From the NCBI GenBank assembly GCA_947625645.1, contig CANQPE010000010.1, forward strand, positions 1 to 40,356: 40,356 nt of DNA. The letters run 5' to 3'. Below, in pieces: positions 32,164 to 40,356 of this stretch. The DNA comes from an uncultured Clostridia bacterium (lineage in GTDB: Bacteria; Bacillota; Clostridia; TANB77; CAG-508). The translations under genes were made by a program, and so were the position numbers. Under the pieces are notes generated by a model. The model ran no database searches. It was given only the letters and a program-made list of their open reading frames with translations, and had not been told where the DNA came from. Each line of letters begins with the position of its first letter. Positions within the stretch are counted from its first letter, which is position 1.

Positions 32164-35100
32164 GATCTGCTGGACGATTTAATACATCTCCTGGTTGTAA
32201 ATCATTTTTATCAACTTGCTTCCAACGTGCTGCTGTTAACATATTTGGATAATCTACTGTATAATGATAATTGTAGTTATTTATTTTTTCTTCTTTTAAC
32301 AATCCAGATTTATATAAAACTAATGATACATAAGTAGAACAAACAATACTTGTATCTGATTCATATGTGCGTCGAATATCTCCATACGTTTGTGCTCCAT
32401 AAGTAGCATTTCTGCTTAAAAATAATTGCGTTATCTCTTCACATATTGCTCTTATATCGCCACCTAGTGTTGCAAAATCTCCAAATAATGAGGTCCAATA
32501 TGATAATTGTTGCTCATATAACCATGCTGTATAATCTGCTTTTTCTTGTATCGTATAATCATCTACTCCAATTCTATGAACACTACCGCATTTAGCTTCA
32601 AATTCTGCACCATAAATAATTTTCAAGTAATAATTTCCACCATCTCCGGAATTTCCTTCTCTATGCTTTGTATTTTCTCCACATAAATCTGAATAAATGC
32701 TCAACATTCCCTTTAATGTACCTGGTTTACCATATCCATTTGAATTACAATTTGCCTGGCTTCTTTCATCATATCTCTGTAAAATTTCTCTTTCCTGCCA
32801 AGTTCCGCTTCCTTCCATATAAGTTGAAAATGTATCTGCTAACTGACGTACACCCTCTTCAAAACTTCCTATCCATTTCAAGGATGATCCATTCGGAGTT
32901 CCTAATCCCCAATAATTTTGATTGCCACCAGACGATTTAAAGCCACTCTCTTTTAATGCCATTGTAACAATTAATTCCGGATTCACATTATATTTCTCAC
33001 CTAAATCATAAATCTCACCTGCTCTAGATAAGAAATTTTGTTGAAATGCAAGGTTTCCTGTTTTATCATAATATGCTTGCATTGCCTCAATGAAAGTATC
33101 CCTATCCATGACACTAGTTGTTAAAGAAATATCTGTTGACCATGAATTCATTGTACTAAAAGCATTATTTTCAAACTTAGACAAAAAAGTATCCAGTGTT
33201 ATATCTTTCCATAATTTGTTGTGTGTAATTCTGTATAATAAATATTTCGTTAAGTCTGTAAATGATGCCGTTCTATCTCCTTTTTCTATAATTCGAATCA
33301 ACCATGAATCCTTTAAGGTATTTTTTGCTTCTGGGTTATCTTCAAATAGTTTTAGGAATTTCTCCTCATTGCTTGTTACTTCGCCTTCTCCAGTTTCATA
33401 TTTATGTGTAACCGTCTGTGTTGCCGTATCAATATATTGTGTTGAACCGATGTAATATGTATTTTTTGTTTCTTCGTCATATGCAGGTCTAGATGGACCC
33501 GGTCCATACGTTGATGTGTGTGATTGATTATTGGTTGTTTTTCCCGGAACATTTGCTATTGTATTGATAAGCAATGTTCCATCAATCTGTACATCATTCG
33601 AAGTCGCTGGCCTTACATTATTAACACGGTAAACCGGAACATAAGCATCTGCCCATTGTGACATGTTGCAACATGGTCCCACTATATCGGATTGCTTTTC
33701 AACGTATATATCTAACCATGGTCTAGTTCCGTTTCCGGTTCCACAGTCATCTACGCGGTAAACATGACCATAAATCATGACAAAATCGCCGTAATCTAAC
33801 CCATGCGGATCTCCTCCTAACTTAGGTTGTGTAACCGCAATACTAAGATTAGGTATTAATATATTATTATTACTACCTATGTCCGTTCCATAATGTCCAT
33901 TAATATCATTACAAGTATAACAATAAGCTGTTGTATGATAGTTATCAATTAGTTCACCTTGTTCTCCTGTAAATTGCCCACCAGATACTTGTAGCGCTGC
34001 GGCTTGGTAACTAGAGGCTTTTGAAAATTTAACAAACCAGGTATCTGCATAAGTTAATTCGATGCTTGTATTAACATTTTCCGTCACTTGAACTTCTGTA
34101 GACGGTCCATCTACTACACCATCATCATAAACAATTTTTGTAGTCGTTTCCACTTTTGTTGTTGTTACATTGTCTTGCACCGCAATAATAAATTCACTTT
34201 CCAATGCCAAATTTGCAAAATCCAATATAAAATCATCATTTTTTATGTCTATATAAAAATCCATTAAATATTCAAAAGGCGTCGTATATTTTTGTAGTAC
34301 AGTTGTATAATTAATAGGAGAATTTTTTGAAAATTTTATACCTTCTGCTGTAGAATAACTCCATTTGGCTGTAATTAGCTTCCAGTCTTCATCCAATGTA
34401 TAATATTGTAATATGCTTTCATCGACATCTGGACTTTCTAATAACGCATTAAACTTTTCTTCTGGAATATATTTTAAATCATATACCTTAGAATTAATAG
34501 TTGTGCTAACTTGCTCGTTTGTTGTGCTTGTTGAACCAGATGTAGACGTTTCTATATCGCCATACCCTGTATTTTCTACTCCATAATATGTTAAAATTCC
34601 ATCTACAATTCCTTTGGCGTATGCTTTTAACCCTTCATCATCTGCTTTTGCAATAATTTCCATGTCTTCTTTGTTTGACATGAAAGCACCTTCTACATAC
34701 AGTGCAGGTCCACCAAACGCATTTTGCCTTCCCTCATTAAATGCATCATACGTTGCAGCAGTAACACCTTCTCCTTGTGTAGTTCCCATTTCCTTCATAA
34801 TAGATGCCTGTAATGCATTGGCTAGTTTTACAGTAGACTCCACATAATCTGATTCCCTTTCATAATATACTCCTGTTCCTCTAACAGAGGATGATGCATT
34901 TGAATTAAAATGTACCCCTACAAAAAGCTCTGCTCCCGCATTTTTGGCTAAGGTTAACCTTTCTTCATTTTTTACAGAATATCCATCTGTAACCACTGTA
35001 AATTGTGGATATTGCTTTTCAAATATTTGTTTTACATAATTTGCTACTTTTAAAGTAATGTCCTTCTCTTGCCATGCAGGAGTTGTTGTTCCTGTTGTAT

Positions 35101-37645
35101 CTTCTGCCCCTGCTTCATACCAGCCTTTTTGTGCTCCCGCTGAATCCCCATGTCCTGCTACAATGGCAATGGTATGTTTTTCTGTTGAAGTCTGTTGATT
35201 ACCACTTGTTCCTTCTTCTGCTGTTTTTCCAATTTTTTCATATGTCATTTTTGAAATTTGTACAATGTGATTAACTGCCGTTGTTTCTGTTACATTAGAA
35301 GACATCACAACCAAGATATATGGCGCCCCTTCTTTATAGACAATGGCTGCATCATTTTGCACAGTCGCTAACTCTCCTGTTTTATTGGCTGTTTGTACGC
35401 CACTTGGCACACCCGCAGGTATTTTTGATTTTTCAGTTTGTGCCTTTAAATATCCTAGCATTTCTTGTGAAGCCTCTTGACTAACACATGTTCCATCATA
35501 GATTTCCTTTAAAATTTTAGCCACATCTTTTACAGATGTATAGTTATCCCCACTGCTACTTGATTCTAACATTTTTCTATTGATTATCGTTTGCATATAG
35601 CCATGTTGTGTAATATATGTATTAATTTTATGAAAGCCCATTTGATCAATTAATCTATTGGCTGCATCATTATCGCTTTGTTTTATCATAATTTCAATGT
35701 CAGATGTATTGTATTGTGTACCATTATCTTTCATGTCTTGGTAGGCTGCTGCCATAATAAACAATTTAATTAAATTGGCGGATTGCATTTGATTGTCGCC
35801 ATTAATATTTGCCTCTTCGTTGTTAGTTTCTAAGTTTTGAGCATACACTGCCCAATTTCCTTCTTCTATTTTATCTAAATAAGCTTTTATATCTCCTGCT
35901 ACTGCTCCAGATGTATTTTGCGTAGAAGAAATTGGTCCCGCACCAGCACTGGAAACTGCTCCAATTGGCTTATTTGGCGTAACACGCCTAATACGAACCG
36001 CTCCTTGGAACCCTTCTAATCCTTCTCCTGTGTCTTCTCCAACAATAAGCTTTTGCTGGTTTTGAGTGGTTGTACTTGATGTTTTTTCCTGCTTATTTTC
36101 TGTAATTTGTTTTTGAATATTTGACCACAATGTCTTTGAGCCTGTTACCGTTGGATGCATTCCATCTGGTTCATATTGAATTCCTTCTGACACATCCAAA
36201 ACTGTTACATAAGATAGATTTAATTTTGTTAACTGCGTGTTATAAGCATCCCATTTACTTTGGTCCAAATCTCCAGAACGAATTGGCAATATTTTATCCA
36301 CATATATAGGCGCTCTAGGATAATCACTATGCAATTTCTCTACCAATTCTTTTAATTGTCCTACCACTGTTCCAGTATTATCTTTATAATTGTTTGTTCC
36401 TAACATAATGTTAATACCGTTAACATCACTCAAATTTGTTAATTCACTATAATGGTTTAACCAATATTGAGCAGTTTTTCCAACAACAGCTTTAAATGTA
36501 CAATTGACATCCGCAACTTTATACTCATTCATTCCTGCTGTGATGGAATCTCCTATAAACAAGAACCCTGCCACACTTTTTACATTTGTATTGTTGGTTT
36601 GTGATGTGCTACTATCTCCTAACACGCCTTCTTCAATTGCCTTCTTCGAATTAAAGACATAGTACTTTTCTGCTACTACACTGACTTGTGTTTCCAAATC
36701 AAATGTGCCTTCTGATTTTCCTTGACATGGGTTGTTAACATGCACTTTTCCATTTTCATCTAATCCTTTTAGTACAATAAATTGTGTTGAGTCTGTAAAA
36801 AGCGTATTGACACGATTTCCTACTTTAGCAATTACCGGTCTTCCTGCCTTTAGGGCATCTTGGACCGTAAGCATACTTTCACATTGCGTCACATGCCCTA
36901 CATTCCAATGCTTGGCAAGTTCCTCAAAAAATTTCTGATTGCCTTCGTCTCCTGAAAACCCAGAACTCTGTTGTTCAACCCAATCTTCAACATCTGCCTC
37001 TTTCACTTCTGAGCCTGTTAAATAGGAAAGTACCATGGCATTTGCAGCACTCACGCCAAACCTACCTTTTGTTTGGTAAATGTTTGGAATATCCATTACG
37101 CCACCCGCATAGCGCTCTTTTGTATCTTGTCCTAACGCAATATTAGATTCATGCCCAACTGTGCCACCTAAATGTGGATATTGCGTAAACAATTCTGCTT
37201 GTATCATTTTTAATAGTATCTCTTTACTGATATTCGTTCCTTCTTCAAATTCTTGATTTTTTACATCGTCTGTTACTGTTTGGTAATTCGCTTGTTTAAA
37301 TGCTTCAATGATGTCTTCAAGTCTTTCGTCTGCCCCTTCTTTAAATGCCAAGTAATAGCCATTTTCTTCATTTCCTGCTACTGTAATTAAATCATGCAAG
37401 CTTTGTGTTCTAGAACCAATCATGTAATATAAGTGTTCTGGATTGTTGGTACTGTTGTCTAAGTCTGTTTGCCAGTGGAAAATATCATAAAGAAACCCCA
37501 TAACTGTAATTACAATCATTGCAATAGCAATGACTTTCACAACTACAGGCAAAAACGTAACAAAACGTGCAACTTTAATCGATCCAGATGCAGCTTTTTT
37601 TGTTTTTTCGTCTTTTTCTTTTGACCTTCCAAAAAATCTCGGCAT
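32005..37645 (-). CDS. Giant membrane-anchored multi-domain wall protein, frameshifted at the C-terminus
   Basis: 1843 codons to the first stop (32114); 1879 if the frameshift is corrected. Domains in order: basic N-terminus and membrane segment (28-54); C39-like fold (about 170-335) lacking Cys and His; SGNH hydrolase (360-515) with GDSIT and DGMHP intact; beta-lactamase-like fold (580-800) with SDN and KTG but Asn624 for the nucleophilic Ser; N-acetylmuramoyl-L-alanine amidase_3 (822-1022) with His832, Glu860, His912 and Glu985 intact; beta-rich region; 3D domain (about 1236-1316, VDDCGTG...WLDIYV); lysozyme-like domain (1540-1690, Glu1566); NlpC/P60 (1725 on, Cys1769). The last two match the layout of CwlT/VirB1-type hydrolases of Gram-positive conjugation systems. 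At codon 1828 (CGG) the frame slips; the remaining 52 codons, with GHTVIYVGDG, follow in the +1 frame and end at 32005. Between VirB8-like neighbours. Confidence 0.8.
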
Positions 37646-37681
37646 GTTGTTTCACCTCTTCTCTTAGCCAATTATTTCTTC

Positions 37682-38605
37682 TTATCTTTCTACAGTTATA
37701 CCTATCTTTTGATTGTCTACTATGATATCTGAAAATACATATCGTGCGGTTCTTGTTCCTGATTGGTATGGATTACTAAATTTTATTTTGAGTTGCTTTT
37801 CTTGGTTCGCCCCAATTGCAAAGTCACTATCTTGATTTTCAAACAACATCGCTTCAAAAGCAACACCATTTGTATTTTCCAAATAAATGGTATCTGTGTC
37901 GTTTCTTGAATCTAACACAATATCATATGGATTATCATTTTTAACAGTCACATAGGCAATTTCATAATCCATATAGATTTCTGAAGATTTTATTGTAATG
38001 GTTATATTGTTTTCACTTGCTTCTGTTTCTTTTTTCTGTTTTCCAATAAAACCACTCACATTTAATTTGTAAGTATCATTTTCTTTCATAACACTAACAT
38101 ACTCTTCTATGTATTTCTGACTATTTCCTTTTCCTGTTGCTAACATATTGTCATATATTTTTACAAAATATATCATAACGCCAGATGATGTTGCCCAAGA
38201 TTGGAAGGTATATGTTTTTTCTTTTGTGAATTTTGGTGCATAATATTGCTCTTTAAAAATTTCTAATGTTGGATACAAAATATCTTTACAATCTTGTGTT
38301 AATAAACCATAAGCCTTTTCCGGCTCATGGTTTTTACAGTATGTAAAGAAATGATCAATTAAAGTTCCATAGTCTTGCTGATAGGTATCAGGGACAGCAT
38401 CCCCTCCTGTAACAGGGTTACTTTGGCTTGCATAGTCTACTTCATTTGTTTGTGTATTAGTTACGCCTTGCGTATTTGAAGTTTGTGCCTCTTTCTTGAC
38501 CATGTTGTTTAGGGTTTGTATAATCACTATGATAAAAATAACTGCTATGATTGTAATCCATATCCCCATTCTATTTTGGTTATAATATCGAAACCACTTT
38601 CCCAA
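37682..38605 (-). CDS. VirB8/TcpC-like anchored protein with an NTF2-like domain
   Basis: 307 aa with a TTG start (38605) six bases after AAAGGAGGG. One membrane segment (about 15-33, IWITIIAVIFIIVIIQTL), a Thr/Asn/Gln-rich linker, then an NTF2-like fold (about 75-180): YGTLIDHFFTYCKNHEPEKAYGLLTQDCKDILYPTLEIF. The last 100 residues are beta-rich with an Ig-like look (EIAYVTVKNDNPYDIVLDSR). Short cytoplasmic end, single helix and NTF2 domain are the plan of VirB8/TcpC proteins of type IV systems; assignment is by architecture, not by a clear sequence match. It lies 36 bp from the giant gene and 14 bp from the gene upstream. Confidence 0.6.
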   Translation of the reverse strand: MGKWFRYYNQNRMGIWITIIAVIFIIVIIQTLNNMVKKEAQTSNTQGVTNTQTNEVDYASQSNPVTGGDAVPDTYQQDYGTLIDHFFTYCKNHEPEKAYGLLTQDCKDILYPTLEIFKEQYYAPKFTKEKTYTFQSWATSSGVMIYFVKIYDNMLATGKGNSQKYIEEYVSVMKENDTYKLNVSGFIGKQKKETEASENNITITIKSSEIYMDYEIAYVTVKNDNPYDIVLDSRNDTDTIYLENTNGVAFEAMLFENQDSDFAIGANQEKQLKIKFSNPYQSGTRTARYVFSDIIVDNQKIGITVER

Positions 38606-38619
38606 AGTAATCCCTCCTT

Positions 38620-40356
38620 TTATTCAATTGGTTCTAGGTCTTTTATTTTTGCCATATCGCTAATCACTCGTTTTGCCATATCTCTACTTAATCCATGTTG
38701 TTCTTCCATATTCTTTCTAACATTATTTCTTTCAGACTCTTTAAATTCTGCACTTGAATTATCAACCATTCTAGCAATTTGAATACCATATGCATCACTA
38801 TAATGATTGCTGTCTACTAATTTCATCGTTCTATGCAAAGTCTTAACATCATCAATACCAGTTTCTCGACGGTACCTATCTAATCTATTTGAATTCAAAA
38901 ACTGTTTTGCTTCTTTATCGCCAAATCCATGATTACGTAAATATTCATAATTTTTTTGATTTCGTCTCCAGTCTCGATCCGCTTTTTCTTGTTCTTCTTT
39001 TACATATTCTTGTGGTGTTCTTGTTGCATGCCTATATGTTTCTATATCATTTTGTATCATATTTCCTGTTGCATTTGCCAACCTTTCTGTTCCTCTTGCT
39101 CCTGCATTTGCTCCCAAAGTTGCACCTGCTGCCATCATAGAGCTTGCTTTAGAAAGATCCCCTGTTGTAAGTCCTGCACCAAGTCCAACAGCTCCCAATG
39201 CTGCACCTCCTATCGCAGCTCCTGCTACTTTTGCTGTGAATCTTGCTGCTTTTCCTGCAGTAGCTAATCGATTTCCACGTTGGAATGGCTCTGTAACCGC
39301 TCTTTGTATGGTTCTTGCTTTTTTACCAACAATCGCTCTTGTTCCCGCTCTTGCATTATGCGTTGCCGTCTTATACGCTCCTTTTGCACGTTGTGCAAAC
39401 GTCTGCCTTGGTGGAATTTCAACAAAACCTTCATATGGTTCTTGTTCACTTGGGCGTTGTACCTGTTGATAATATGCCCTATCTCTAAGAGGATCGTAAT
39501 CTGCTTGAAATTCTCTTGCTGTTGGGTTCCAATATTCTCCATTTTCATTTTGACGTCCGCCTTCTGACTCATATAAGTCTAAAATATCATTCTTATATGG
39601 GTTAAATGCTGCATCTCTTAATGGGTCATAATTAGCTTGCATTTCATTCGCTGATGGATTCCAATAGCCTTGATTTGCATCTCCATAATATCCCCTGTCA
39701 TGATAAGATTGCATAATATCCTCTGGTCCTTTAAATTGTCCCTCGTCTGGATTGACTTGTGAACCTCCAATTGGAGGAGGTGGTGGTGGCATTTGAGCTT
39801 GTTGTGGCTGTTGATTTAGCCTGTTTATAGTTTCCTGTGGTAGATCAATACCCAAATCTGTTCTTACTTGATCACGATTCAGAATTTGACTGTTGACCGC
39901 CCTAGCTCCTGTGATAGGGTTCATATTTGCTCCCATTTGTGGATTTTGCATTGTTTGTTGTGCAGTTGGGTTTCCTTGTTGTTGATTTTGTCCTGGTTGT
40001 TGTTGTCCATTTTGATTTCCTAGTTGCAGATTTTGTCCTGCTTGTGCTGCCACTCCTGTAGCCACTGTTGCGCCTCCTAATGTTGCTCTTACAACATTTC
40101 CAAAGTAATCTCTACTTTCAGAAACGTCTGGGTCAATTCCTCTTTTTCTAATTTTATCTGCTGGTTTTGGATTAGCATTGTTTCCTTTTTTATCTTTCCC
40201 CGTAAAGGTTCCAATTAAACTGCTCATTCCCTTCATAGCTAAAGCGCCTGCTGCATGTTGTCTTTGTGCATTCGGATTCCCTGCTTGTGCTGCCACTCCT
40301 GTAGCCACTGTTGCGCCTCCTAATGTTGCTCTTACAACATTTCCAAAGTAATCTCT
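38620..40356 (-). CDS. Gln/Ala/Gly-rich protein, possible tail of a VirB6/TrbL-like component (5' partial)
   Basis: The frame is open to the window edge; the track's start at 40308 is an internal GTG, so the N-terminus is missing. The visible part (578 codons) holds two copies of RDYFGNVVRATLGGATVATGVAAQAG 81 codons apart, Gln/Asn/Pro-rich low-complexity linkers, a double repeat (YWNPSANEMQANYDPLRD, YWNPTAREFQADYDPLRD), then Ala/Gly-rich hydrophobic stretches (VAGAAIGGAALGAVGLGAG) and a charged helical C-terminus. In Gram-positive conjugation operons such tails follow the membrane helices of VirB6/TrbL-like proteins, and the next gene here is VirB8-like. The assignment rests on context; alone, the sequence is not diagnostic. 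Confidence 0.5.
   Translation of the reverse strand, partial: RDYFGNVVRATLGGATVATGVAAQAGNPNAQRQHAAGALAMKGMSSLIGTFTGKDKKGNNANPKPADKIRKRGIDPDVSESRDYFGNVVRATLGGATVATGVAAQAGQNLQLGNQNGQQQPGQNQQQGNPTAQQTMQNPQMGANMNPITGARAVNSQILNRDQVRTDLGIDLPQETINRLNQQPQQAQMPPPPPPIGGSQVNPDEGQFKGPEDIMQSYHDRGYYGDANQGYWNPSANEMQANYDPLRDAAFNPYKNDILDLYESEGGRQNENGEYWNPTAREFQADYDPLRDRAYYQQVQRPSEQEPYEGFVEIPPRQTFAQRAKGAYKTATHNARAGTRAIVGKKARTIQRAVTEPFQRGNRLATAGKAARFTAKVAGAAIGGAALGAVGLGAGLTTGDLSKASSMMAAGATLGANAGARGTERLANATGNMIQNDIETYRHATRTPQEYVKEEQEKADRDWRRNQKNYEYLRNHGFGDKEAKQFLNSNRLDRYRRETGIDDVKTLHRTMKLVDSNHYSDAYGIQIARMVDNSSAEFKESERNNVRKNMEEQHGLSRDMAKRVISDMAKIKDLEPIE
39474..39694 (-). repeat. Tandem protein repeat YWNP...YDPLRD
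   Basis: Two similar units of about 60 codons in the Gln-rich gene: each has G-Y/E-YWNP-(S/T)-A-x-E-(M/F)-Q-A-(N/D)-YDPLRD-x-A-(F/Y). The units differ at several positions, so the duplication is old. No function known. Confidence 0.7.
40037..40113 (-). repeat. 77-bp exact direct repeat, copy 1
   Basis: Identical over 77 bp to 40280-40356 and encodes the RDYFGNVVRATLGG... segment in the same frame; spacing 243 bp (81 codons). The second copy ends exactly at the window edge. Confidence 0.95.
40280..40356 (-). repeat. 77-bp exact direct repeat, copy 2 at the window edge
   Basis: Exact copy of 40037-40113. The base before each copy differs, and the window stops precisely at the last base of the match. 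Confidence 0.95.

Noticed and set aside
38956-39267. Cys/Ser-rich 103-aa plus-strand ORF
   Set aside because: It is the antisense reading of Ala/Gly/Thr codons in the 5'-partial Ala-rich gene; the unusual Cys content is a codon artefact.
39264-39572. 102-aa minus-strand ORF rich in Gln/Arg
   Set aside because: It is an alternate frame of the same Gln-rich gene, with no ribosome binding site.

Overview
The window looks like a chromosomal contig from a low-GC, strictly anaerobic, endospore-forming Firmicute (class Clostridia), probably an uncultured gut-type lineage. The evidence is AT-rich sequence, strong AGGAGG-type ribosome binding sites, sporulation genes (spoIIR, spmA/spmB, a GerMN-domain protein), oxygen-sensitive enzymes (NrdD/NrdG, a 2-hydroxyacyl-CoA dehydratase activase) and an AbrB-type regulator. 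I cannot name the genus.

Layout. 1-2.3 kb is an accessory or scarred stretch: the 3' end of a gene with a zinc-ribbon-like tail, a 300-bp element with 12-bp terminal inverted repeats, an orphan PD-(D/E)xK nuclease-like protein and a remnant of a metallophosphoesterase. 2.4-7 kb (minus strand) holds an HD-domain protein, tadA, nrdG-nrdD and tspO. 7.1-11.6 kb holds a small helical protein, a thioesterase-larC-larB operon for the nickel-pincer cofactor, and a FAD oxidoreductase fused to a Rieske domain. 11.7-18.1 kb holds an M18 aminopeptidase, two small regulatory or unknown genes, tRNA-Arg(CCT), a phosphoglucomutase, a UDPGP-family uridylyltransferase and an unknown 156-aa protein. 18.3-21.9 kb is spoIIR followed by murA-walJ-rlmH, and then a compact 137-nt structured element of unknown type ahead of a terminator. 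22.1-26.1 kb holds spmA-spmB, abrB, rsmI-trmN6, a 63-aa protein of unknown function and the GerMN protein. 26.3-30.6 kb is a single 1442-codon dehydratase activase with a near-consensus promoter and an intrinsic terminator.

30.6-40.36 kb is the most unusual part. It is a four-gene minus-strand operon resembling the wall-spanning part of a Gram-positive type IV secretion or conjugation apparatus: an Ala/Gly/Gln-rich tail of a possible VirB6-like protein, a VirB8/TcpC-like NTF2-fold protein, a giant (about 1.84-1.88 kaa) membrane-anchored multi-domain wall protein, and a second anchored protein with repeated NTF2-like segments. The giant protein strings together a C39-like fold, an SGNH hydrolase, a beta-lactamase-like fold, an amidase_3, a 3D domain, a lysozyme-like domain and an NlpC/P60 domain. 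The C39-like and beta-lactamase-like domains have lost their nucleophiles (Cys to Val, Ser to Asn). The NlpC/P60 domain is interrupted by a frameshift just before its catalytic His, and the missing 52 residues are intact in another frame immediately downstream. No ATPase, relaxase or coupling protein is in the window, so the function of the apparatus is open.

The right edge of the window is an exact 77-bp copy of a segment 243 bp upstream inside the last gene. This suggests the assembly stopped at a repeat, so the last gene is incomplete at its 5' end. All functional statements are read from sequence and motif memory; no database search was run.
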